A DNA stretch of 5,760 nt, from the NCBI GenBank assembly GCA_025453735.1, contig JALOPY010000218.1, positions 1 through 5,760 of the forward strand, written 5' to 3'. Under the pieces are notes generated by a model, which ran no database searches, was not told where the DNA came from, and saw only the letters and a program-made list of their open reading frames with translations. This DNA comes from a bacterium (GTDB lineage: Bacteria > Zhuqueibacterota > Zhuqueibacteria > Thermofontimicrobiales > Thermofontimicrobiaceae). The position numbers and the translations under genes are program-made. Shown here one piece after another: positions 1 to 5,749 of the stretch. The stretch's first letter is position 1. The number at the start of each line of letters is the position of its first letter.

Positions 1-303
1 AAATCCGTCATTATTTGGCGTAAATGGATTTGGTTGCACGCCAAATAGCTGAGTTGAAGAGCCTCGCTCCAGCACATGAATCATCATGGTTTGTTGATGA
101 GTAATTCCGCCGCCAGACGCGGTTACGATTGGACGATAAATCTCTGGAGGAACATTATTCGGCACTCGGAATGTAAGATTGAATGTAATTGGAATGTCAA
201 AAGGTCGCGAAATGAAGATCGTTTCCACGCCTTCCGGGACATTGGATATTGACACCCTAATTTGTTCATTGAATCCGCCGACCGGGATGAATGATATTTC
301 AAA
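1..303 (-). pseudogene. Out-of-frame C-terminal continuation of the LVIVD surface protein (partial at window edge)
   Basis: This stretch reads on the minus strand in a frame one base away from the upstream ORF and stays open to the window edge. The translation starts around QSIDFEISFIPVGGF and runs through FDIPITFNLTF and IVTASGGGITHQQ to a VLE-type strand. That matches, column by column, the end of the ~104-residue Ig-like module that occurs twice in the neighbouring ORF (STKFTLSF..PLGEF, FDIPDSINLTF, VITATGGGISRQQ). After the module it reads FGVQPNPFTPNNDGF. This resembles the beginning of a FlgD-like/CHU_C C-terminal domain, which often serves for type IX-style secretion and cell-surface attachment. 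I infer that this is the true C-terminus of the same protein, separated from it by a frame-shifting deletion near 304-318. It has no start codon or ribosome site of its own. A sequencing or assembly error in the repeats would look the same. Confidence 0.8.
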
Positions 304-304
304 A

Positions 305-3300
305 TCAATGCTTTGGAGCGGTAATCGTTGGATAATAAACGCCTGCTTCAATATCTGATTCAGTCGTAAATCCGATCTCGAATGAAGTCGGAATGGTGAA
401 TGGATTGACTGGATAATTGGCATCCATTCCCGAAGGCAAATTCGTGATCATCAATTCAACTGGAGCATCAAATTCGCCAAGCGGCTGAAATGATAAAGTG
501 AATTTTGTGCTTGCTCCCTGGTAAATCGTCTGGCTATCTGGTGCAACCATCATTGAAAAATCAGCGAAGGAAACTGGTTCGAGGACAGTGATTGTGATTT
601 TCTGCTGGCGCGAAATTCCGCCGCCAGTTGCAGTTATAACCGTATGGTAGATTCCAGCTTCAATTTGATCGGAGGTCGTAAACGTAAGGTTGATCGAATC
701 GGGAATATCGAACGGTTGATCAGGATAGAGCGCTTGCATCCCATCGGGAAGCTCTGAAATTTCCAATAAAATTTTTGAATCAAATTCTCCCAGCGGCGAA
801 AAAGTCGCTATCACTTCCGCAGTCTCCCCGGGGTAAACTGCCTGGCTGTCAGGCACGACAGCCATTGAAAAATCATAAATTGGTCGAATAATGGTGATCG
901 TCGTATCTTGAGGAATCAGCTCAATTGCATATCCCATCGGATCGTTTCCGGAAATCGAGGACAGGGAAAACAAGACAGGAGTCTGGTCGGGTGTATCCGT
1001 GACTGATGCAAACTTGATTTGTCCCACGGTGCCGTATCCGGAAGCGCCAATCCCCCCTGCTGTTTGAGCGATGGTGATCGTCACTTTGCCGATGTCGTCT
1101 GCGATGTGATAATTAAAATCTATTTGATCACCCAAAAATGATCCTGCCAAGACACTATCTGAAATTACCTCGACAAATTGGGTGTTTGAGTAATTCAGAA
1201 CGTAGCTTACGCGGGAAAGTTTTTGAACTGCTTCCTGTTCTGTGCCGACGATAATGGCTAACCAAAATTCTTTTCCGGCTTTTACTTCTTTACTTTGTGG
1301 AACGGGATAAATTCGCGCCTCAGAAATTACCGGCAGCACGACTGTTGTATCAGTTTTTATTATCCCCCGATTTCCCAGGTTATCCACAGCAAAATAGCGA
1401 TAATAATAAATTCCTGGTTCAGTATTTCCTTTCATGGAATCCTGAGCTGTAACAGGCTCTCCCCCGGGAATATTAAAAACATCAAGGAATATTTCAGCGA
1501 CGCCGCATCCCTGTCCGTCGCTCGCTCCCAAAATATGAACGACATAATTCTCTCCGGGAATGATTGTTTTCGGCGCGTCGCTATAATAACCAAAAGGCGG
1601 AGTGCTATCCAGTTGCATCTTTTTCACAGCACTTCCAATATTCCCAGCGCTATCTTGAATGCCAATGCAGACTGAATAGTCCCCATCCGCTTGATTCGCA
1701 ATTGAAAATTGTACCCGAAGCTCCTCGTCATATCCGCCTGCCAAAGAGGAAATTCGAATGGTATCAGTAAGCAAAGCGCTTGATAACGTTCCAAGCTCGG
1801 GAAATAATTCGCTGTACAACACAGACACCTTGACAGTAGAATCCCGATTTGGATGAAACCAATTTTCGCCGTAACCAGGATTTTCAAAAATGAATTGCTG
1901 AATAATCGGCGCCGTTGTATCAACCGTAAATTTCCAGGTATTGGAAAAATCACTGGCTGCCAGCCCATCCCATGCTGAGACACGCCAGTGCCATTTTCCT
2001 TCGCTCAATTCAAACTGACTTGCGTAACTTATCGCGCCCGAAGCTTGAGGGACAGGAGGAGCCGGGGAAAAACCAATTGGATCGCGTCGGGAATCAATTT
2101 TAAAATCAACATTTTTCCAATCACCATCTGCATCCAATTCGATTTTAAAATGGAGCAAGTCGCCATTAATATCACGAGGAGAATGCCAGGAAAATTGTGG
2201 CGTTACAGAATTCACGAAAGAATTATTACCTGGTGCGATCAGCAATGGCGGCTCAGGCGCTACATTTCCCGATGCCATTTCAAACTCCAGAATATGTAAT
2301 CCAGTGTTTCGATCGACCAGGTAAATGAATTTATCATCAATCGTCACATCGAATGCAGCACTTCCCGTGACATAATAGCCGACCTCAACGGGATTCGAGG
2401 GAACCATCGCATCAATGACACGCAAGCCACTATTGCCATTAGAAATATAAATATATCTGCCGTTCACCACGAGCTCAGAGGCAGGATGTGCCAGGTCGAG
2501 ATGTCCGACTTCGCTGGGATTGGTGGGATCTGAAATATCGATGATGCTAAGCTTATTTTCAAGATAACCGAGGTAAGCATAATTCTCCTGGACATCAACG
2601 CTTATCGCGGAATCATCTGTATCAAAAACGCCAACTGTAACAGGCTGGGCTGGATTAGCAACATTAATGATTCGGAGTCCCTCGTCTCCTCCAGCCAGAA
2701 AAACGTAATCTGCTGCCTTACAAATATCTTCCGCCTGGATGTTTTGAATTTGGCAGGAGCCAATCAACGACGGCTGCAATGGATTTGTCACATCGACAAT
2801 TCTCAATCCGAAAGAGCTGTCAGCAATAAAGGCAAGGCTTCCCTCGATGGCGACACTTCTGGCATGAATATTTTGATTATAAAAACTTACTTCAACTGGT
2901 TTGGCAGGATCGGCAACTCGAATTATTCTGATTCCGTTTTCATAATTCGTAATAAAAGCAAAATCATCTTTTAATTTGACTTCTTCAGCACGTCCATTCA
3001 AGTCTAATGAGCCGATCAAAACGGGCTGCGAAGGTTTTTCAATATCAATGACCCGAATGCCAGCATCCTGCTGAGCCAGATACGCGTGATTATTCTGAAC
3101 CGCCACTCCCCTGGAGATTCCACCTGCCAGAAAAAAAGCTTGCTGTCGCGGCTGATTAGGTCTTGACACATCAATCATTCTTAAACCGCGATGCCTATCA
3201 GTAACATACGCATTAGTTCCGCTCAAAGCCACATCAGAAGGATCACCGTTCGTGGTGAAAAAAGCGATTGGCATTAGCTGATATGGATTGGAGATATTGA

Positions 3301-4255
3301 TGATGCCCAGACCGACCTGTGTATCAATTGCATAAGCATAATAATCGCTAAGCGCGACAGCAGAGACAGAATTATATCCCTCGTAGCGCCCAATTTCTGA
3401 TGGATTATATGGATTTGAAATATCGAGCACGCGCAATCCCGCTTCATCAGCAGCGATAAAAGCATAATTGTTTCGAATAGCGACATCCAGAATATTGTTG
3501 CTGGAGATGTTTGGAGTTAATTTTGCTGGATCATAAGGATTGGAAATATCAATCACACAAAGTCCGGCGCTGCCATCTGCGATGTAAGCAAAAGTCCCAT
3601 TAACCGCGACTTTTAAAGCGCTGCCATCGGTATCAATAAATCCAATTTCTTTTGGATCAAAAGTATTGGCAATTTCAATGACGCGCAATCCAGCGCCGCC
3701 GTCCGCAAGGAAAATATTTGTCCCGCTAATATCCAGCCCAGATGCATTGCCCGGCGTATCGTGATATCCGATCTCATGAGGATGAGCCGGATTTGAAATG
3801 TCAACAATTCGCAAGCCGGCGTCGTCTGCGGCAACGTAAGCATAAATTCCAATGACCTTCACTGCTAAAACAGTTGCAGGAAGCAATATTTTGCTCAATC
3901 CTTTCGGATTAGCTGGATCGGAAAAATCGACAATTTCCAGATACGCTCCATTTCCGAAGTATGCCGTATTCCCAACAACATCCACGGCAAGACATTGCCC
4001 GTTTGCCCATCGTCCAATCAAACGAACATTTAAACTATCGCCAGGGTTCTGGTTCAGAGACGGGTGAATTTGTGCAGATTTTTGCTGAATGAATAATTCA
4101 GTCTGGCTCGCGGATTGCCCATTTTCATTTCCAGTTTCAGAAAACGAGCGGATGCTTTGCCAACCATCTTTTGCGTTGGAATCGATTTGTAAAAATAAGC
4201 CAGTTCCGGAAATCAGTACTATATAGGTAAGGAAAACTAATTTTCGTATGCTCAC
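305..4255 (-). CDS. Exported LVIVD-repeat beta-propeller protein with Ig-like and cohesin-like modules; C-terminus cut by frameshift
   Basis: This 1316-residue product looks like a large secreted or cell-surface protein. The start is GTG, chosen because a good AGGAG lies 8 nt upstream and a signal peptide follows directly. Domain order: signal peptide about 1-28; low-complexity spacer to about 75; 14 LVIVD repeats about 76-664; a fibronectin III/Ig-like domain about 665-780 (P-rich entry, FSWHSPRD, GKWHWRVSAWDG); two Ig-like segments about 781-975 (SAGN and DNLGNRG turns); a cohesin-like domain about 984-1123; one full and one incomplete ~104-residue Ig-like module from 1127. No enzyme active site is visible. 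LVIVD repeats are known to build beta-propellers, usually in surface proteins, so adhesion or ligand display is the inferred role. The reading frame ends abruptly after YYPTITAPKH in mid-module, and the missing remainder lies out of frame at 1-303. The annotated end is therefore probably not the ancestral one. Confidence 0.9.
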   Translation of the reverse strand: MSIRKLVFLTYIVLISGTGLFLQIDSNAKDGWQSIRSFSETGNENGQSASQTELFIQQKSAQIHPSLNQNPGDSLNVRLIGRWANGQCLAVDVVGNTAYFGNGAYLEIVDFSDPANPKGLSKILLPATVLAVKVIGIYAYVAADDAGLRIVDISNPAHPHEIGYHDTPGNASGLDISGTNIFLADGGAGLRVIEIANTFDPKEIGFIDTDGSALKVAVNGTFAYIADGSAGLCVIDISNPYDPAKLTPNISSNNILDVAIRNNYAFIAADEAGLRVLDISNPYNPSEIGRYEGYNSVSAVALSDYYAYAIDTQVGLGIINISNPYQLMPIAFFTTNGDPSDVALSGTNAYVTDRHRGLRMIDVSRPNQPRQQAFFLAGGISRGVAVQNNHAYLAQQDAGIRVIDIEKPSQPVLIGSLDLNGRAEEVKLKDDFAFITNYENGIRIIRVADPAKPVEVSFYNQNIHARSVAIEGSLAFIADSSFGLRIVDVTNPLQPSLIGSCQIQNIQAEDICKAADYVFLAGGDEGLRIINVANPAQPVTVGVFDTDDSAISVDVQENYAYLGYLENKLSIIDISDPTNPSEVGHLDLAHPASELVVNGRYIYISNGNSGLRVIDAMVPSNPVEVGYYVTGSAAFDVTIDDKFIYLVDRNTGLHILEFEMASGNVAPEPPLLIAPGNNSFVNSVTPQFSWHSPRDINGDLLHFKIELDADGDWKNVDFKIDSRRDPIGFSPAPPVPQASGAISYASQFELSEGKWHWRVSAWDGLAASDFSNTWKFTVDTTAPIIQQFIFENPGYGENWFHPNRDSTVKVSVLYSELFPELGTLSSALLTDTIRISSLAGGYDEELRVQFSIANQADGDYSVCIGIQDSAGNIGSAVKKMQLDSTPPFGYYSDAPKTIIPGENYVVHILGASDGQGCGVAEIFLDVFNIPGGEPVTAQDSMKGNTEPGIYYYRYFAVDNLGNRGIIKTDTTVVLPVISEARIYPVPQSKEVKAGKEFWLAIIVGTEQEAVQKLSRVSYVLNYSNTQFVEVISDSVLAGSFLGDQIDFNYHIADDIGKVTITIAQTAGGIGASGYGTVGQIKFASVTDTPDQTPVLFSLSSISGNDPMGYAIELIPQDTTITIIRPIYDFSMAVVPDSQAVYPGETAEVIATFSPLGEFDSKILLEISELPDGMQALYPDQPFDIPDSINLTFTTSDQIEAGIYHTVITATGGGISRQQKITITVLEPVSFADFSMMVAPDSQTIYQGASTKFTLSFQPLGEFDAPVELMITNLPSGMDANYPVNPFTIPTSFEIGFTTESDIEAGVYYPTITAPKH
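317..877 (-). repeat. Tandem ~312-bp Ig-like modules
   Basis: Residues 1127-1230 and 1231-1313 are two head-to-tail copies of a ~104-residue module; the second is broken off before its last ~22 residues. Shared landmarks in order are DFSM-x-V-x-PDSQ, (Y)PGE/QGA, F-x-PLGEFD, LPDGM/LPSGM, (Y)P-x-x-PF-x-IP, F-T-T, IEAG(I/V)Y and TIT. A third copy continues out of frame at 1-303. The DNA is still similar between copies: the stretches at 826-877 and 514-565 both carry a ctgcctggctgtc/tcgtctggctatc segment followed by 'cattgaaaaatca'. The sequence resembles the bacterial Ig-like domain often seen as 'FSxxVxPxSxTVxxG...GxYxxxVTATGGG'. Such near-identical tandem copies can recombine, which bears on the frame break. 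Confidence 0.8.
887..1306 (-). other. Cohesin-like domain
   Basis: Residues 984-1123 begin VPQSKEVKAGKEFWLAIIVG and contain LSRVSYVLNYSNTQFVEV, a glycine-rich GKVTITIAQTAGG, GYGTVGQIKFASV and a closing VLFSLSSISG segment. The succession 'V-x-x-G-x-x-F-x-V', 'L-x-x-V-x-Y-x-L-x-Y-x(3)-x-L/F-x-x-V' and 'G-x-G-x-(V/L)-x-x-I-x-F' is the usual outline of cohesin folds. Cohesins outside cellulosomes are widespread in secreted proteins and need not bind dockerins. The call rests on pattern only and could be another Ig-like fold. Confidence 0.5.
1331..2263 (-). other. Fibronectin III / Ig-like linker domains
   Basis: Residues 665-975 follow the propeller array. The first (about 665-780) begins APEPPLLIAPGNNS, contains PQFSWHSPRDINGD and GKWHWRVSAWDG and ends in KFTVDTTAP, a layout typical of bacterial fibronectin III-like domains. 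Residues 781-890 and 888-975 look like two further Ig-like sandwiches, each ending in an 'aaDxxGN' turn (QDSAGN at about 867, DNLGN at about 958) and joined by DxTPP linkers. Their role is probably to act as spacers on an extracellular stalk. Exact domain edges cannot be fixed by eye. Confidence 0.6.
2264..4030 (-). repeat. Array of 14 LVIVD repeats (~42 residues, ~126 bp each)
   Basis: Residues 76-664 divide into 14 consecutive units of about 42 residues. Each has a pattern close to (E)IG-x-Y-x(7-9)-DVAV-x(2)-NYAYIAD-x(3)-GLRVIDISNP-x-(N/Q)P. Clear units include AAEAGLR-like steps such as AGLRIVDISNPAHP, AGLRVLDISNPYNP, FGLRIVDVTNPLQP and SGLRVIDAMVPSNP. The most divergent units are the first (residues 76-117) and the last (623-664), where the terminal strand motif degrades to LHILEFEMASGN. 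Units are still similar at DNA level: the minus-strand equivalent of 'ggattKgaaatatc' recurs at each DISNP. LVIVD is an established beta-propeller-forming repeat. Fourteen units would fit two seven-bladed propellers, which is my inference. Confidence 0.9.
4172..4255 (-). other. Predicted N-terminal signal peptide of the LVIVD protein
   Basis: Residues 1-28 show a short basic n-region (SIRK), a hydrophobic core (LVFLTYIVLISGTGLFL) and a plausible signal peptidase I site after S-N-A at about residue 28, followed by a polar stretch. There is no lipobox cysteine, so a lipoprotein is unlikely. The core is long enough that an uncleaved membrane anchor cannot be excluded. The feature points to export through Sec. 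Confidence 0.75.
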
Positions 4256-4263
4256 ACTGGTTT

Positions 4264-4268
4264 CTCCT
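4264..4268 (-). promoter_or_regulatory. Shine-Dalgarno AGGAG of the LVIVD gene
   Basis: On the minus strand AGGAG ends 8 nt before the GTG at 4255. This supports GTG as the start. No ATG giving an intact signal peptide lies nearby. Confidence 0.8.
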
Positions 4269-4407
4269 CATTCTCAGGATTCAATTTGAAGATTTTCCGA
4301 AGTATATCCTGAAACATGTTTGGTAAGCTAGTTATTTCGTTCAGCAGGAAATGAAGATTCCAAATTTTCAAAAAAATCTAAGGCATAAGTAAATTATTTT
4401 CGGCAAG

Positions 4408-4436
4408 AATGTATAAAAATTTTTACAAAAAGTCAA
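4408..4436 (-). promoter_or_regulatory. Candidate promoter for the LVIVD gene
   Basis: On the minus strand TTGACT (4431-4436) is followed after 17 nt by TACATT (4408-4413), or after 15 nt by TATACA (4410-4415). The site lies just past the stop of the TIR gene and about 150 nt before the GTG, leaving a long leader. It fits a sigma-70-like box pair, but spacing or consensus is imperfect either way, and many FCB-group bacteria use different boxes. Confidence 0.35.
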
Positions 4437-4450
4437 GTCTTTTCCCAGGC

Positions 4451-4912
4451 TCATCGAGAGCGCACCGCACGAACAAAATTGTTAAAGTCAAAACAATTCG
4501 CGTAGCAGCTCCCATAGTTAAAAAAGACAACCCAGGCGCGTGAACCCGCAGTTGTTAAATCTGAAGTCCAAATCGATGTTTGATTTTTATCGAACATCAA
4601 ATCAATATGCATGTCCCCGTTCAGTCGCTCTTTTTTCATCAAACTCATGGCTTCTTCGAGGGTAGGCAGACGCCAATCATTAAAACCAGCGTAACGAATC
4701 CGGTTCAATTCTTCGATCCATTGTCTGGCGTTTTCAAACCACATCGACCGCACAGAACCGCTCTTCTGCCACATTAAGCCAGAGTCCGAATCAAAAATAA
4801 GTTTTTCACCATTGATCTCGCGAAACTCAAACGTCTTCATAACATCATGACCATTCTCATTTTTCTTTTTATCAAAAAATTTATGCCTGGCAACCATAGC
4901 TGCCACGTCTTC
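4451..4912 (-). other. DUF1566 / Lcl C-terminal C-lectin-like domain (residues ~197-349)
   Basis: The recognisable order is: LMWQKSGS (242-249), the WFENARQWIEELN helix (254-266), AGFNDWRLPT (271-280), LEEAMSLMKK (281-290), GDMHID..FD (295-304), IWTSD (310-314), and a terminal strand pair AWVV...NFVRAVRSR ending at the stop. Length and anchors are typical of the family. The C-terminal hairpin between AWVV and VRAVR is the part exposed as the ligand-binding face in C-lectin-fold proteins. Confidence 0.85.
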
Positions 4913-5500
4913 TTCGCTTAATTGTTTGGATTCGCCGCGATATACATTCATGGTTTTGGTTTCATATTCATTGATAGTCAGGACTTCCTCAGCTTCATTG
5001 CTTGTGTCGTTGCTCACTCCTTCATCGACAGCAAAATTGATAGTCTCAAAAGAATGCTCTAATTCATAATTCTCTTGTGGCGCTTGCTGAATGCTTTGCT
5101 GGAGATACTCCAGAACGTCGTCGCTTAATGCGATATGAAGACTTTCGACCAGATCAAAATAGCCATGATCAAAATCAGCAAAATTGATTTGTTGAAAACC
5201 TTCGAGATTATCCCACTTCTTCGTATCATCAGTCTGGCATATTATGATCGTTTTTTTGAACATCATAGCGCAATATAATTCTAATTGGATGCAGGAAGAA
5301 CATGCAGCCGAATTTGACCAGACCAACAGTATGACATCGCTCCACGCAATGGCTTTGAGAATTGATTTCGGCAAATTCGATTCGACGACCAACTGGGTGT
5401 AATGAATCCAGACATCAGCCCCATCCCGCCTCAGGTAATTCGCCAGCTTTCTGGCGATTTCATTATCCTCATAAGAATGGCTGATAAATATGTTTGACAT
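4451..5500 (-). CDS. TIR-domain protein with DUF1566/Lcl-type C-terminal domain (possible DGR variable protein)
   Basis: This is a 349-residue protein without signal peptide or membrane segment, so probably cytoplasmic. Residues 1 to about 130 form a TIR domain: box 1 is IFISHSYEDNEIARKLANYL, then DVWIHY, a central SDVILLVWS strand, and a helix SSCIQLELYCA whose Glu74 sits where bacterial TIR NADases keep their catalytic Glu. Residues 131-196 are an acidic, Gln/Glu/Asn-rich linker. Residues 197-349 are a DUF1566 (Lcl C-terminal) domain with its lead-in LSEEDVAAMVARHKFFDK and landmarks DSDSGLMWQKSGS, AGFNDWRLPTLEEAMSLM, IWTSD and AWVV...VRAVR. By family knowledge TIR domains cleave NAD or signal in bacterial immunity, and DUF1566 has a C-type-lectin-like fold used for binding and found among DGR targets. 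I infer a sensor-effector fusion in which the C-terminus recognises a ligand. Start: ATG at 5500 with AGAGAGG 7 nt upstream. Confidence 0.9.
   Translation of the reverse strand: MSNIFISHSYEDNEIARKLANYLRRDGADVWIHYTQLVVESNLPKSILKAIAWSDVILLVWSNSAACSSCIQLELYCAMMFKKTIIICQTDDTKKWDNLEGFQQINFADFDHGYFDLVESLHIALSDDVLEYLQQSIQQAPQENYELEHSFETINFAVDEGVSNDTSNEAEEVLTINEYETKTMNVYRGESKQLSEEDVAAMVARHKFFDKKKNENGHDVMKTFEFREINGEKLIFDSDSGLMWQKSGSVRSMWFENARQWIEELNRIRYAGFNDWRLPTLEEAMSLMKKERLNGDMHIDLMFDKNQTSIWTSDLTTAGSRAWVVFFNYGSCYANCFDFNNFVRAVRSR
4475..4525 (-). other. Putative DGR variable region core (residues 326-342)
   Basis: Between the anchors AWVV and VRAVR lie 17 codons encoding FFNYGSCYANCFDFNNF. In ordinary DUF1566 relatives this segment is Asn-rich, of the FNNG-x-VNNNN type, with the same spacing. 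Here 15 of 17 codons are NNC or NNT, and each of those could arise from AAC/AAT by changing adenines only (ttt, tat, agc, tgc, tac, tgt, gac, aac, aat). The two exceptions are ggg and gcg. The segment ends in a GC-rich stretch (gtgcggtgcgctctcg), which is where DGRs place their initiation-of-mutagenic-homing element. No template repeat or reverse transcriptase is in the window, so this remains a hypothesis. Confidence 0.5.
5111..5500 (-). other. TIR domain (residues ~1-130)
   Basis: The domain begins at the initiator Met, as in many short bacterial TIR proteins. The first strand is NIFISHS, with Tyr10-Glu11-Asp12 in the BB-proximal loop. The third strand is VILLVWS. The Glu74 helix (residues 68-79) follows, and the next strand is TIIICQ (84-89). 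The end near residue 130 is set by the DLVESLHIAL helix. Whether the active site is intact can only be judged by structure; Glu74 is the candidate catalytic residue. Confidence 0.85.
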
Positions 5501-5502
5501 TA

Positions 5503-5538
5503 AATTACCTCTCTTGCTATTGGTCCGATCAGGTAATT
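5503..5538 (-). repeat. Inverted repeat over the TIR gene ribosome site
   Basis: aattacct (5503-5510) and aggtaatt (5531-5538) are perfect 8-bp inverted copies separated by 20 nt. In the mRNA the downstream arm contains the last bases of the Shine-Dalgarno, so a hairpin could limit ribosome access. As DNA it could also be an operator. With an 8-bp AT-rich stem and a 20-nt loop, it would be weak. Confidence 0.4.
5508..5514 (-). promoter_or_regulatory. Shine-Dalgarno AGAGAGG of the TIR gene
   Basis: AGAGAGG lies 7 nt before the ATG at 5500 and fixes the start. Its 3' bases form part of an 8-bp inverted repeat (5503-5538) that could pair in the mRNA and partly cover the site. Confidence 0.75.
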
Positions 5539-5565
5539 ATGAGTTAAGGACTGTGAATTAATCAA
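5536..5565 (-). promoter_or_regulatory. Weak candidate promoter for the TIR gene
   Basis: On the minus strand TTGATT (5560-5565) and CATAAT (5536-5541) are spaced by 18 nt. The -10 box matches TATAAT at five of six positions and the -35 box matches at four of six. It sits 36 nt before the ATG and overlaps one arm of the inverted repeat. Such pairs occur by chance in AT-rich DNA. Confidence 0.3.
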
Positions 5566-5579
5566 GTTACTCATTTGAT

Positions 5580-5595
5580 AAAGCAATGTTGCTTT
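5580..5595. repeat. Short perfect inverted repeat (7-bp arms)
   Basis: aaagcaa (5580-5586) and ttgcttt (5589-5595) flank a 2-bp centre, giving a 6-bp hairpin with a 4-nt loop as RNA. No T-run follows on either strand, so it is not a good intrinsic terminator. It could be an operator upstream of the TIR promoter or chance. Confidence 0.3.
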
Positions 5596-5717
5596 TCTAT
5601 GAGCAAAGATCATTCGTAAGTGAGGAAGTTATTTAATTCACGTCCCTAAGCGATATTCAAATTCTAAACGCTGCAAAAAAACCAAATCTAAATATCATAC
5701 CTTTGGTAAACATATTT

Positions 5718-5749
5718 AATACAGGCAGTGTTGAAAAAATACAGACAGT
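5718..5749. repeat. Direct repeat AATACAGRCAGT, two copies at 20-bp period
   Basis: aatacaggcagt (5718-5729) and aatacagacagt (5738-5749) differ at one base and are offset by exactly 20 bp, close to two helical turns. The spacing suggests binding of a dimeric or tandem regulator. A weak rightward box pair (TTGAAA at 5731-5736, GATATT at 5755-5760) overlaps it, so it may serve a gene beyond the right edge. Confidence 0.35.

Larger units (their letters stand above)
4256..4450. other. Intergenic spacer between the TIR and LVIVD genes
   Basis: This is 195 nt of AT-rich DNA. It contains the candidate promoter, the perfect AT palindrome taaaaattttta (4414-4425), the 10-bp palindrome aaacatgttt (4312-4321) and the ribosome site of the LVIVD gene. 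I see no convincing terminator after the TIR gene. The only hairpin is a 5-bp AAAAG/CTTTT stem around 4427-4443. Its length and contents suggest the two genes are transcribed separately. Confidence 0.5.

Noticed and set aside
304..318. Programmed ribosomal frameshift joining the two frames
   Set aside because: There is no recognised slippery heptamer or RF2-type site at cat-tga. Alignment with the intact module also shows ~38 residues missing at the junction, which a one-base shift does not explain.
1295..2299. Several plus-strand open frames opposite the large gene
   Set aside because: They have no family-like sequence and no ribosome sites, and they lie antisense to a clearly coding, repeat-structured frame; they are shadows.
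4312..4321. Palindrome aaacatgttt upstream of the LVIVD gene
   Set aside because: A single 10-bp palindrome in ~200 nt of AT-rich DNA is not unusual, and there is no second copy.
4427..4443. Possible terminator after the TIR gene (AAAAG/CTTTT stem with T-rich 3' side)
   Set aside because: The stem is only 5 A/T-rich base pairs with a 6-nt loop, too weak for an intrinsic terminator.
4256..4450. Search for a DGR template repeat next to the variable gene
   Set aside because: Neither this spacer nor 5501-5760 contains an adenine-rich near-copy of the TIR gene's 3' end on either strand.
4580..4777. Plus-strand open frame opposite the DUF1566 domain
   Set aside because: It is antisense to conserved DUF1566 motifs and its own translation is not protein-like.
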